Assembly (NCBI GenBank): GCA_003224055.1
Contig: QHYE01000070.1
Location: 1-33,179, forward strand
Origin: Acidobacteriota bacterium
GTDB lineage: Bacteria; Acidobacteriota; Terriglobia; Acidiferrales; UBA7541
Reading direction: 5' to 3'
DNA length: 33,179 nt
Part shown: piece by piece, positions 24,991-33,179 of the stretch
How the letters are laid out: the number at the start of each line of letters is the position of its first letter
How positions within the stretch are numbered: position 1 is the stretch's first letter
Made by a program: the position numbers and the translations under genes
The notes under the pieces: generated by a model
What the model saw: only the letters and a program-made list of their open reading frames with translations
Databases searched by the model: none
What the model was told of the DNA's origin: nothing

Positions 24991-27900
24991 ATGAAAAAGC
25001 AAGCGATTGTGGGATCGATACTTGTTCTTTGCCTCGCACTGGGGTTCGGCGCGAGCACATCTCTGGGGCAGGCGATTTACGGGAACCTTATTGGGACCGT
25101 GACGGACCCGCAGGGGAATGCGGTAGCGGGCGCCAAGATCACGGTGACCAATATTTCAAAGGGCAGGACGGATGAGGCCGTGTCGAACGAAAGTGGCGGC
25201 TACTCTGTGACCCACCTGATCCCGGACGCGTACAAAATCCACATTGAGGCGCCCGGATTTAAAGCCTACGATATTACAAGTGTTCGCGTTGACGCGGACA
25301 CGTCTGTCCGCGCCGATGCGGTGCTGCAGGTCGGCGCTGTAACTCAGACGGTGGAAGTTACAGGAGAAATTCCGCAGCTTCAGACTGACAAGACCGACGT
25401 CGCCACGGTCTTTTCGTCACGAACCGTGGAAGACCTTCCCATCTACAATCGCAACTTCACGTCGTTGCAGCTACTCTCCCCTGGCGCGCAGCGGCTCAAC
25501 TGGGGTCACGCCGCCAGCGAAAACCCTCAGGGTTCGCAGCAGATCGAAACGAATGGGCAGCACTTTGCCGGTACAGCATTCGAACTGGATGGCACAGACA
25601 ATCAGGATCCGATCCTTGGGATCATCGTTGTCAATCCGAATCTTGATGCCATCGCCGAAACGAAGATTATTCATCAGGATTACGACGCGGAATTTGGTAA
25701 AGCCATCGGTGCGATTGTGACCACGCAGACCAAATCGGGCACCAACGAGATCCACGGATCAGCGTTCGATTTTCAGCGCTCCAATTCCAATTTCGCCCGT
25801 AATCCATTTACTCAGTCGCCCGCTAAGGGTGGTGTTCCCAGCGGAAACTGGAATCAGTTCGGAGGTACCGTTGGCGGACCTATTAGGAAGAACAAGCTGT
25901 TCGCTTTTGGCGATTATCAGGGTCAGCGCAGCCACGTTGGCGGCACGTCTTCAGACCGCGTACCGACAGCCCTCGAAAGAGGAAGTATCAGCGCCGGGAC
26001 CGGAGCCAACCTTAGCGATTTGAATAAGAACATCTACGATCCCTGCACGCACAAAGTAACGGGGTTTACGGCAGCTTGCAACGTCGCACCCGCGAACAGA
26101 GCTCAGTTCCCAGGCAACGTGATACCGGCAAATCGCTTGTCTCCCCAGGCGCAGGCTCTGTTGGCTCTGATTCCTCTTCCCAACGCTACTCCATCGACGC
26201 CCTTGGGTGACAACTTTTTCAGCTCCGGCAACAACACCCTCGATTCCAATGGCTTCGATGTGCGCTCGGATTTCGTCGCCACGAGCAAAGTCAACGTCTT
26301 CGGGCGTTACAGCTTCCAGCAGTTCAAGCGCTCCGGTCCAGGTCTCTTCGGAGTAGCTCTCGGCGGCCATGCGCTCCCGAGCGATCCCTCCGTCGGCGAC
26401 TTTGCCGGAGACTCGTCGGTCCGCAACCAGAGCATCGCTGCCGGGTTTGACTACACCCTCAGCCCCACCTTGCTGACGGACGTCCGTTTCGGCTACATGC
26501 GCTACCGAGTGAACGTCAGTCCCGGGGGCTCCGGTACCACTCCCGCCACCGCCGCAGGCATACCCAACGTAAACACGGACAGCGTCACCTCGGGTATGCC
26601 GGCGTTCACCATCCAGCAGCCCGGAGCGTCTGAGTTCCTTTTTGGCTACTCCTTGCACGTGAACCAGTGCAACTGCCCCCTCATCGAGCAAGAACATCAG
26701 TATCAGTTCGTGAACAATTGGACGAACATCCGCGGCAAGCACAGTATTAAATTCGGTGCGGACGTCCGCTACGCCTACAACCTGCGCGTGCCCAGCGATT
26801 CTCACCGCGCCGGCCAGTTCGATTTCAACAATGACGCTGCCCAGGGGGCGATAGGTACTACGCCAGATGGCGGGGCTGGCCTGGCTGGATTTTTGCTCGG
26901 TTTGCCCAGCCACTTCGAGCGCTACGTCAGCAAATCTCTCAACGCCTACGAGACGCAGCCTCGGCTGTTTTTCTACGGTCAGGACACCATTCACTGGACG
27001 TCGAAACTAACCGTCAATCTTGGGTTGCGGTGGGAAATCTACAGGCCGGAATCGGCAGCCCGAACAGATGGAGGCGGCTGGGTTGACCTAGCCACAGGCG
27101 AAATGCGCGTTGCGGGCCAGACCGGTGTGGATCTGAGAGGGAACACCAGCACGAGCTTCAAACATTTCGCACCCCGGCTTGGAATTGCCTACCAGGCGAA
27201 TTCCAAGACGGTAGTCCGCGTGGGGTATGGCCGCAGCTTTGATATCGGGGTGTTCGGCTCGATCTTCGGCCATGCAATCACGCAGAACTTGCCGGTACTC
27301 GGCGCCCAGCAATTGAACTCCAACACTGGCGGATTCGTTTTCAATCTCGCGCAGGGTCCGCCGACGTTTGATCCGGCAACCAAGCTCGGCGGCACGCTGG
27401 CCACCAGCAACTGCAATGCGATCACCGACCCGAGCGGTGTCGTCGGTGGTGTGTTTACTCCCGACAAAGCACAGTGCCTCGGCGTCAATGGCCGCCCGCT
27501 TGTACCCGACAACGTCTTCTCTCGCGCGCGCCCCTTCAACAACCGGCTGCCCACTGTGGATCAGTGGAACGTCAGCGTCCAGCGGCAGGTTACTTCCAGC
27601 ATATCCGCCACGCTCGCCTACGTAGGAAACAAGGGCACGCACACCTTTGCGGGCGGTGGTCCGGCCTATAACATCAATGATCCAACTGTCGTTGGCTTCG
27701 CCGCAGGAGTACCGAAGAACAACCGCCGGCCCTTCTACAGCAGGTACAGTTGGACTCAGGGCATTGATTATTTCGGGAACGATGCCGATAATCATTACAA
27801 CTCCCTGCAGGCCACCGTCGAGAAGCGCTTCGCGGGAGGTCTGTCTTTTCAGGGTAGCTACACCTTTCAGCATTCCACGAACTATGATGGAAGCTACTAC

Positions 27901-28539
27901 AACATCGACCGCAGAGTTGCCTTTGGCCCGAATGACGACTATCGGAATCACTTGCTTATCTTTACGCAGGTGTACGATCTCCCGTTTGGCCATGGCAAGC
28001 GGTGGGTAGCCAACTTGGGGCGCGCGGCCGACCTCCTAGTGGGGGGCTGGTCTATCAACAGTGCTACCGTCATTGGTAGCGGCCTGCCGTTCACTCCACA
28101 TCCGGACTCTTGCAGTTCCTCGAGTGACGCGGGGCCTTGCAGGGCCGATATCGTCGGTACCGTGAAGGACGGCACTCGCTCAGGAAACCCAGAGGCTGCG
28201 GGCTACTGGTTCCAGACTACCGGAGGCGTCGCGCTCAATTCTCCGGGAAAAACGGGCGGGCCTTGGGCCCAGCCTGCCGTGGAGACCTTCGGAAACGTCG
28301 GACGCAACAGCTTCCGCGGACCGAAATTCTTCAACACGGACTTCTCTGTGTTCAAGAGCTTTACAGTCACTGAAAGATTTAAGACTCAGTTCCAATTTAA
28401 CGCTTACAACGTCTTCAACCACGTTAACTTTGATCGCCCCAACAGCTGCGTTGATTGCAGCAGCGCCGGCAACATCACGGGCCTGGCCTTCGGGTCGACC
28501 ATGCGCAGGTTGCAATTCGGTTTGAAGCTCACCTTCTAA
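24991..28539 (+). CDS. Oar-type TonB-dependent receptor with carboxypeptidase-regulatory-like domain
   Basis: This 1182-residue outer-membrane protein has a signal peptide (1-27, ending TSLGQ), a carboxypeptidase-regulatory-like beta-sandwich (about 30-115, starting GNLIGTVTDPQGNAVAGA), a plug domain (about 118-235, with VEVTGE, VEDLPIYNRNFTSLQLLSPG and LDGTDNQDP) and a long beta-barrel ending in a phenylalanine (LQFGLKLTF), as outer-membrane barrels do. Such receptors bring in large ligands with energy from TonB; in Acidobacteriota many copies are linked to polysaccharide use. GGAGGGG precedes the ATG. Divergent regulator upstream, TPR and GH32 genes downstream, and a clear terminator at its end. 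The ligand is not readable, though a fructan or its oligomers fit the context. Confidence 0.93.
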   Translation: MKKQAIVGSILVLCLALGFGASTSLGQAIYGNLIGTVTDPQGNAVAGAKITVTNISKGRTDEAVSNESGGYSVTHLIPDAYKIHIEAPGFKAYDITSVRVDADTSVRADAVLQVGAVTQTVEVTGEIPQLQTDKTDVATVFSSRTVEDLPIYNRNFTSLQLLSPGAQRLNWGHAASENPQGSQQIETNGQHFAGTAFELDGTDNQDPILGIIVVNPNLDAIAETKIIHQDYDAEFGKAIGAIVTTQTKSGTNEIHGSAFDFQRSNSNFARNPFTQSPAKGGVPSGNWNQFGGTVGGPIRKNKLFAFGDYQGQRSHVGGTSSDRVPTALERGSISAGTGANLSDLNKNIYDPCTHKVTGFTAACNVAPANRAQFPGNVIPANRLSPQAQALLALIPLPNATPSTPLGDNFFSSGNNTLDSNGFDVRSDFVATSKVNVFGRYSFQQFKRSGPGLFGVALGGHALPSDPSVGDFAGDSSVRNQSIAAGFDYTLSPTLLTDVRFGYMRYRVNVSPGGSGTTPATAAGIPNVNTDSVTSGMPAFTIQQPGASEFLFGYSLHVNQCNCPLIEQEHQYQFVNNWTNIRGKHSIKFGADVRYAYNLRVPSDSHRAGQFDFNNDAAQGAIGTTPDGGAGLAGFLLGLPSHFERYVSKSLNAYETQPRLFFYGQDTIHWTSKLTVNLGLRWEIYRPESAARTDGGGWVDLATGEMRVAGQTGVDLRGNTSTSFKHFAPRLGIAYQANSKTVVRVGYGRSFDIGVFGSIFGHAITQNLPVLGAQQLNSNTGGFVFNLAQGPPTFDPATKLGGTLATSNCNAITDPSGVVGGVFTPDKAQCLGVNGRPLVPDNVFSRARPFNNRLPTVDQWNVSVQRQVTSSISATLAYVGNKGTHTFAGGGPAYNINDPTVVGFAAGVPKNNRRPFYSRYSWTQGIDYFGNDADNHYNSLQATVEKRFAGGLSFQGSYTFQHSTNYDGSYYNIDRRVAFGPNDDYRNHLLIFTQVYDLPFGHGKRWVANLGRAADLLVGGWSINSATVIGSGLPFTPHPDSCSSSSDAGPCRADIVGTVKDGTRSGNPEAAGYWFQTTGGVALNSPGKTGGPWAQPAVETFGNVGRNSFRGPKFFNTDFSVFKSFTVTERFKTQFQFNAYNVFNHVNFDRPNSCVDCSSAGNITGLAFGSTMRRLQFGLKLTF

Positions 28540-28566
28540 CTAGGACAAGGACACCCTACCACCCCG

Positions 28567-28597
28567 ACGGGGAGCCCTTACGGGCTCCCCGTTTTTT
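28567..28597 (+). terminator. Rho-independent terminator of the TonB receptor gene
   Basis: An 11-bp perfect stem (28567-28577 with 28582-28592), mostly G+C, with a TTAC loop, runs into six T residues (28592-28597). It begins 28 nt after the receptor stop, so most receptor transcripts should end here. The TPR and GH32 genes therefore need read-through or their own promoter. Confidence 0.92.
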
Positions 28598-28644
28598 ATG
28601 CTCTAATCGCGTCGTAGCGCATATCCGGTATCCGGGGAATTCGA

Positions 28645-29718
28645 ATGCCCTTCTTTCACTTTCGTACTGCACTCCTCGTGGCAGGATTGCTGGCGGCCAA
28701 GCTGAACCTGGACGCGCAGTCGCCGCCGGCCCAAGGGGGCACAAACCAAGACTCAGCGAAACAAAATGCTCCGGCTATGCCGCCGGACGCCAGTCTCGGG
28801 CAAGCGACTCTCCTCATCCAGCAAGGGAAGCACGATGCGGCACTGACGCTTCTCGAGAGCATCGCTGCTGCCGACCCGGCGCGACGCGGAGTGGCGCGGC
28901 AAATTGGCATCGTCTATTACAGAAAGAGCGATTTCCTGAAGGCGGCGACCAGCTTCAAGAAGGCGCTGGAGGAAGAGCCGGGCGATAACGAAGCTATACA
29001 GTTGCTGGGATTATCTTATTACCTGGCGGGGCGGCCGACGGAAGCGATCACGCCGCTGGAAAAGGTCCAGACGTGGTATCCGAGCGCGAATGTGGATGCC
29101 GCGTATATTTTGGGTCTCTGCTACCTGCAAACAAAGGACTACCCCAATGCGCGCAAGGCCTTCGCGAAGATGTTTGGCGTACCGCCGGACTCCGCCGCCA
29201 GCTACCTCTTCACGGCGCGCATGCTGCTGCGGCAGGATTTTGCGCCCGTGGCCGAGGAATACGCGAAAAAGGCTGTGGAGCTCGATTCGAAACTTCCGCG
29301 CGCACATATGTTGCTCGGGGAGCTCTACCTCTATAAGTCACGCGTGCCGGAGGCCATTGAACAGTTACAGAAAGAACTGGAGCTGAATCCAGGAGAGGCC
29401 GCCGTCTACTACAAGCTGGCGGACGGCTATAGCCGTTTGCAGAAATACGAAGAGGCGGAAAAGCTGTTGCAAAGGTCCATCTGGCTCGATGCTACATCCA
29501 CGGGGCCTTACATCTTGATGGGGAAGATCCTGCAGAAAAAAGGCGAGACCGCGCTCGCTGTGCGTGCTTTGCAGCGCGCCCTGGCCATGGACCCTAACAA
29601 CCCTATTCCTCACCACTTGCTTGGACAGGCTTACCGGGAATTGGGCCACACGGAGGACGCAGAGCGCGAACTGAAGCTCGCGGAACAGTTGCAAGTTCAG
29701 CAGAACGCGAAACCCTGA
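28645..29718 (+). CDS. Exported tetratricopeptide-repeat protein
   Basis: This 357-residue protein has a signal peptide (about 1-25, ending LDAQ), a Gln/Pro-rich stretch, and then tandem TPR units from about 47 to the C-terminus. Clear repeat-like segments include YRKSDFLKAATSFKKALEEE, YLAGRPTEAITPLEKV, YKSRVPEAIEQLQKELELNP, LQKYEEAEKLLQRSIWLD and KGETALAVRALQRALAMDP. TPR arrays bind partner proteins; a periplasmic location is expected. GGGGAA lies just before the ATG. It follows the receptor terminator by 47 bp and precedes the GH32 gene by 17 bp, so it is probably cotranscribed with GH32. Its partner is unknown. Confidence 0.87.
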   Translation: MPFFHFRTALLVAGLLAAKLNLDAQSPPAQGGTNQDSAKQNAPAMPPDASLGQATLLIQQGKHDAALTLLESIAAADPARRGVARQIGIVYYRKSDFLKAATSFKKALEEEPGDNEAIQLLGLSYYLAGRPTEAITPLEKVQTWYPSANVDAAYILGLCYLQTKDYPNARKAFAKMFGVPPDSAASYLFTARMLLRQDFAPVAEEYAKKAVELDSKLPRAHMLLGELYLYKSRVPEAIEQLQKELELNPGEAAVYYKLADGYSRLQKYEEAEKLLQRSIWLDATSTGPYILMGKILQKKGETALAVRALQRALAMDPNNPIPHHLLGQAYRELGHTEDAERELKLAEQLQVQQNAKP

Positions 29719-29735
29719 GCGGAGTATTTCACCGG

Positions 29736-31283
29736 ATGAGTAAATCGTGGAAGCCTTCCTTGCTTGTGCTGCTGGCTGCTGTCCTTCTATCAACTACGAG
29801 GCTGTCGTTGGCGCAAAGCAGCTACGACGAACCGTGGCGGCCACAATTTCATTTTACCCCGGCCAAGAACTTCATGAACGATCCCAACGGGCTCGTCTAT
29901 TACAAAGGCGAATACCATCTCTTCTACCAGCACAACCCGCAGGGAAATGTGTGGGGACACATGAGCTGGGGCCACGCGGTCAGCACGGACATGGTGCACT
30001 GGCGCCATCTGCCGCTGGCGATCGCGGAAGAAGAAGGGAAATTCATGATTTATTCGGGCAGCGCCGTGGTGGACTGGAGGAACTCGAGCGGATTATGTGA
30101 AGGGCGTGACAAAGAAGACCGCTCTTGCCTGATCGCCATCTACACTGCGGCTGGGAAGGACCTGCAAACGCAGCATCTTGCTTACAGCAACGATCGCGGG
30201 CGCACGTGGACGAATTATCTGGGTAACCCGATCGTGGATCTGAAGGAGCCGGATTTTCGGGATCCCAAGATTTTTTGGTATGCGCCCGAAAAGAAATGGG
30301 TGATGGTGGCGGTGCTGGCCGACGAAAGAAAACTGATGATTTTTGATTCGCCAAACTTGAAGGACTGGAAGCTGCTCAGTTCTTTTGGGCCAGCGGGCGA
30401 CAGCGCCGGGCAGTGGGAATGTCCTGATCTGTTCGAACTTCCTGTGGAGGGAACGAAAGAAAAGAAATGGGTCTTGATCGTGAACCGCAATCCGGGAGCT
30501 CCGGCCGGCGGGACCGGCACAAAGTATTTCGTCGGGTGGTTTGACGGATTGCAATTCAAGAATGAGAAGCCGGCGTCACAGGAGCTGTGGGCCGATTATG
30601 GAAAAGATTTTTATGCCACGAATACTTTCGCTGACCTGCGAGCGGGCGACGGCAGGAAAATATGGATGGGCTGGATCAGCAACTGGCAGTATGCAAACGT
30701 CGAACCAACCGTTCAGTGGCGCGGCGCACAATCCATCCCGCGCACGCTTGGGCTGAGACGCTTCCCTGACGGAATTCGGCTGATTCAGCAGCCGGTGCGT
30801 GAAATGAAGACGCTGCGCGGGAAGGAGTTTCATCTCGAAAATGTCTCCGTGGCAGAAGCCAATCGGCGGATCAAGGAGGCCGGAATTCCCGGAGACACGG
30901 TTGAAATTCAGGCGGAATTAATGCCAGAAAATTCAGATGAGATGGGATTCCGGGTGCGCAAAGGTGGCGCGCAAGAAACACTCGTGGGGATATCGCGAAG
31001 GCAAAAGAGCGTGTTCATTGACCGCAACAAGGCGGGTGAATTGTCCTACAGCAAGGAAGCGGGAGGCCGGCATTCGGGGCAGGTTCAGCAGGCTTCCCGC
31101 GTGAAATTGCAGATTTTCGTGGATCGCTCAAGTGTGGAAATTTTTGCAAACGATGGCGAAGTAACGCTGACGGATCGAATTTATCCACTGGAGCATTCGG
31201 TGGGCATTGAAGTTTATTCGCTGAATGGAAATGGGAAGATCAAATCGCTTTCCATCTGGAAGCTTGATTCTATGTGGAAATAA
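29736..31283 (+). CDS. Secreted GH32 beta-fructosidase (levanase/inulinase/invertase type)
   Basis: This 515-residue enzyme removes fructose from fructans or sucrose-type sugars. A signal peptide (1-26, ending SLAQ) sends it out of the cytoplasm. The five-bladed propeller domain carries the three key acidic residues: Asp49 as nucleophile (FMNDPNG), Asp176 as transition-state stabiliser (FRDPKIF) and Glu228 as acid/base (WECPDLF). A C-terminal beta-sandwich (about 360-515) includes the usual IFVDRSSVEIFANDG. The length fits exo-acting levanases and inulinases, but the exact substrate cannot be told from sequence. It lies 17 bp after the TPR gene, with a PfkB fructokinase downstream. Confidence 0.95.
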   Translation: MSKSWKPSLLVLLAAVLLSTTRLSLAQSSYDEPWRPQFHFTPAKNFMNDPNGLVYYKGEYHLFYQHNPQGNVWGHMSWGHAVSTDMVHWRHLPLAIAEEEGKFMIYSGSAVVDWRNSSGLCEGRDKEDRSCLIAIYTAAGKDLQTQHLAYSNDRGRTWTNYLGNPIVDLKEPDFRDPKIFWYAPEKKWVMVAVLADERKLMIFDSPNLKDWKLLSSFGPAGDSAGQWECPDLFELPVEGTKEKKWVLIVNRNPGAPAGGTGTKYFVGWFDGLQFKNEKPASQELWADYGKDFYATNTFADLRAGDGRKIWMGWISNWQYANVEPTVQWRGAQSIPRTLGLRRFPDGIRLIQQPVREMKTLRGKEFHLENVSVAEANRRIKEAGIPGDTVEIQAELMPENSDEMGFRVRKGGAQETLVGISRRQKSVFIDRNKAGELSYSKEAGGRHSGQVQQASRVKLQIFVDRSSVEIFANDGEVTLTDRIYPLEHSVGIEVYSLNGNGKIKSLSIWKLDSMWK

Positions 31284-31356
31284 GCCACCATGAATCCTCT
31301 CTACTGAATTCGGTGTTTCCGATTCCGCGGCGAGCGTATGATTGCGCAGGTTTAAT

Positions 31357-31362
31357 TAAGAT
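31357..31362 (+). promoter_or_regulatory. Possible -10 element of the fructokinase gene
   Basis: TAAGAT lies 11 nt before the ATG at 31374, the same arrangement as near mqnA and the GT39 gene. The match is 4 of 6, no -35 is seen, and no strong ribosome site lies between, so a near-leaderless message is possible but weakly supported. Confidence 0.25.
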
Positions 31363-31373
31363 CGGTGCGAAAC

Positions 31374-32276
31374 ATGAATAGCCGCATCGTCATCGGACTT
31401 GGCGAACTTCTGTGGGACATGTTTCCCCTCGGCAAGAAGCTCGGCGGCGCTCCCGCAAATTTTGCCTACATCTCGAGCCTCCTGGGGGACAAGGGAGTTG
31501 TTGCCAGCCGCGTAGGTCAGGATGACCTTGGCCAGCAAGCCATTTCGTGCGTGAAGGCGCTGGGCGGGGAAACGGGCGAAATCCAGACGGACCCAATCCA
31601 TCCCACGGGGACCGTCGAAGTTTCGATAGATAAAGACGGGCAGGCGAAATTCGAGATCAAGAAATCAGTCGCATGGGATTTTCTGGAGTGGACCGCGGAA
31701 TGGAACGCGCTGGCGAAACGCTGTGACGCGGTATGCTTTGGTTCTCTTGCACAGCGATCTCCGCAGTCCCGCGAAACGATCCAGTCCTTTCTTCAGGCGG
31801 CGTTCAAGTCCGCAGTGTGCGTCTTTGACGTGAACCTGCGCCAGGGCTATCAAACGGCGGAATTGTTGTCCGCCTCAATGCGAATTGCGCACGTCGTGAA
31901 GCTGAATCATGAAGAGCTGCCCGTTGTGACAAAACTGTGCGGATTCGAGAGCCCGGACGAAAAATCAGCCGCGAAATGGCTGCAGGAGAAGTTTGGCCTC
32001 CGTCTCGTGTGCGTCACCCGAGGCGCCCGCGGCAGCCTGATGATCGGCGAGAACGAGGCAATAGAGTATCCCGGCTTTGCAGTGAAGGTCGCCGACACGG
32101 TTGGAGCCGGAGACGCATTTACGGCTGCTTTGGTCCATCATTTCTTGCGGGGCGCGTCGCTGGCAGAGATGAGCGAAGCCGCGAACCAATGGGGCTCCTG
32201 GGTGGCTAGCCAGGTGGGGGCCATGCCCGTTCCCGACGCAGCTCGATTGGAGAAGTTGCGGGCCGCCGGCAGATAA
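31374..32276 (+). CDS. PfkB-family carbohydrate kinase, probable fructokinase
   Basis: This 300-residue cytoplasmic kinase uses ATP to phosphorylate a sugar. The first PfkB signature region holds LGGAPANFA (23-31) and the second is DTVGAGDAF (241-249) with catalytic base Asp247. The opening GLGELLWDMFP and GGAPANFA pattern fit fructokinases better than ribokinases. I use the ATG at 31374; a GTG three codons earlier is possible. It follows the GH32 gene by 90 bp on the same strand, so fructose released by GH32 and taken up would be its natural substrate. It is convergent with the trehalase gene, 11 bp away. Confidence 0.9.
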   Translation: MNSRIVIGLGELLWDMFPLGKKLGGAPANFAYISSLLGDKGVVASRVGQDDLGQQAISCVKALGGETGEIQTDPIHPTGTVEVSIDKDGQAKFEIKKSVAWDFLEWTAEWNALAKRCDAVCFGSLAQRSPQSRETIQSFLQAAFKSAVCVFDVNLRQGYQTAELLSASMRIAHVVKLNHEELPVVTKLCGFESPDEKSAAKWLQEKFGLRLVCVTRGARGSLMIGENEAIEYPGFAVKVADTVGAGDAFTAALVHHFLRGASLAEMSEAANQWGSWVASQVGAMPVPDAARLEKLRAAGR

Positions 32277-32287
32277 ACTGCCAACTT

Positions 32288-33179
32288 CTAGTGCGCTGCA
32301 GAGGCGCTACTTCCCTGTTCCCTGGCGAGCTTCTGCACGAGATCCACGGGCAGATCATGCAGCAGCTCCAGGAACGCACCGTTCGTCCAGCCAAAACCCA
32401 CGATGTTCATGTGGTAGCCGGCGGTCACCTGGGTTTCGGACGAGCGCGTGACCGCGTTGTATTTTTCTCGAATGGTTCCGTCACGCCGGAAATTCTCCGC
32501 CACCGTGGAGAGAAACTTGTAGGAGACACGGTCGGCTTCCTTGTTGAATCCGTATTTTCGCAAACCTTCGTCGGCAATGAGCTGATTGGGGGCCCAGGCA
32601 TACGGGAAGTCCCATTGACCGCCGCTCTCGCGCGGGCTCATGACCAGACCGCCGGGCTGCTCAAATGTGGCAAGATGCTCGACGAGCGCCTGCGCCTGCT
32701 CCGGTGTTGCGAGGCCGGCCCATAGTGGAAAAAACGTAGTCACGTAGTCGTAGGACGATTGCGCCTGTTGAACGAAGTCATAGTCCACGAAAAGACCGCG
32801 CTGGCTGTTCCACAGATATTTTTGGATGTTTGCTTTTCGCTCTTCCGCGCGCTTCTTCCATTGTTCCGCATCTTCTTTGCGGCCAAGAATGCTGCTGATC
32901 TGTTCCAGATCTCTTTCAGACTTATAGAGCAGGCTGTTGAGGCAGACTGCGGCAAAGTGATGCGTCCCCGCTCCGTAAGGGCCGAAGCGGAAGGAGATGT
33001 CATAGCCCGACTCGCGCATGGAGCGGTCGCCTTTGTAGAAATCGGAGCTCAGCGCGAGGTCTGCGGCGACAGTGCATTCCGGTTTGGCCATGGTTCGCAC
33101 GAGATCGCACACTTGCAGAGAGTAGGTTGAGCCCACCGTGAGCGGAGAAGTTTGCCCAGGAGCTTTTCTTACGAGGAGG
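32288..33179 (-). CDS. Alpha,alpha-trehalase family GH37 (C-terminal part, runs off the window)
   Basis: This is the C-terminal 296 residues of a larger protein; the frame stays open to the right edge, so the start lies beyond 33179. The trehalase signature QWDFPYAWAPNQ is present, along with ESGYDISFRF (with the aspartate expected as catalytic acid), LNSLLYKSERDL, and the late REKYNAV (with a glutamate expected as base) and GFGWTNGAFLELL. GH37 trehalases are about 500-560 residues, so roughly half is visible. The usual glycine-rich loop near the C-terminus (GGGGEY) is replaced by SSETQVTAGYH, a difference from classical TreA that may point to a different substrate. It is convergent with the fructokinase gene. 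Export cannot be judged without the N-terminus. Confidence 0.88.
   Translation of the reverse strand, partial: LLVRKAPGQTSPLTVGSTYSLQVCDLVRTMAKPECTVAADLALSSDFYKGDRSMRESGYDISFRFGPYGAGTHHFAAVCLNSLLYKSERDLEQISSILGRKEDAEQWKKRAEERKANIQKYLWNSQRGLFVDYDFVQQAQSSYDYVTTFFPLWAGLATPEQAQALVEHLATFEQPGGLVMSPRESGGQWDFPYAWAPNQLIADEGLRKYGFNKEADRVSYKFLSTVAENFRRDGTIREKYNAVTRSSETQVTAGYHMNIVGFGWTNGAFLELLHDLPVDLVQKLAREQGSSASAAH

Noticed and set aside
1-33179. tRNA or rRNA genes, CRISPR arrays, insertion sequences, phage genes
   Set aside because: I found no tRNA T-loop-like sequence in a gap, no spaced repeats of 25-40 bases, no transposase or integrase motifs and no terminal inverted repeats.

Overview
The window looks like chromosomal DNA from a soil member of the Acidobacteriota (Terriglobia/Solibacter-like). 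This is inferred from gene content, not from any search. The pointers are a very large Oar-type TonB-dependent receptor with an N-terminal carboxypeptidase-regulatory-like domain, a winged-helix regulator with one membrane anchor divergent from it, futalosine-pathway menaquinone genes, many Tat-type leader peptides, and uniformly fairly high G+C. I see no phage, insertion sequence, CRISPR array, tRNA or rRNA.

Layout. Positions 1-8787 are all minus strand: a terminator, then (in transcription order) a three-domain GH18-deacetylase-GT2 membrane protein, a molybdopterin oxidoreductase large subunit, a [2Fe-2S] small subunit and a second, different large subunit. A GT39/ArnT-like membrane glycosyltransferase follows on the plus strand (8889-10343). 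From 10365 to 18042 the minus strand holds a long CDF metal transporter, an exported MsrB, an exported TldE/TldD-like pair, a FecR-domain protein and a SpoIIE-type phosphatase. Positions 18208-20935 carry small plus-strand genes (a membrane-anchored pilin-like protein and a two-TM protein), a minus-strand 4-OT tautomerase, and a translationally coupled zinc-ribbon coiled-coil gene plus an RNase HI gene with an extra C-terminal domain. mqnC and mqnA (menaquinone by the futalosine route) lie on the minus strand at 20954-22959, with a 304-base gap upstream of mqnA that may hold tiny ORFs.

The right third (23264-33179) reads as a carbohydrate-use locus. It contains the membrane-anchored winged-helix regulator, a 476-base divergent regulatory region, the TonB receptor with a clear terminator, a TPR protein, a secreted GH32 fructosidase and a PfkB-type fructokinase. 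A convergent GH37 trehalase runs off the right edge. The simplest reading is capture of a fructan or its breakdown products by the receptor, cleavage outside the cytoplasm by GH32, and phosphorylation of fructose by the kinase.

The most unusual points are: two distinct large molybdopterin subunits around one small Fe-S subunit; a single chain with synthase, deacetylase and hydrolase modules; a CDF transporter with three apparent C-terminal modules; a TldD/TldE pair carrying export signals; an RNase HI joined to a DUF104/AF2212-like tail; and several genes with a -10-like element only 9-11 nt before the start codon, suggesting leaderless transcripts. No single feature proves a wholly new system.
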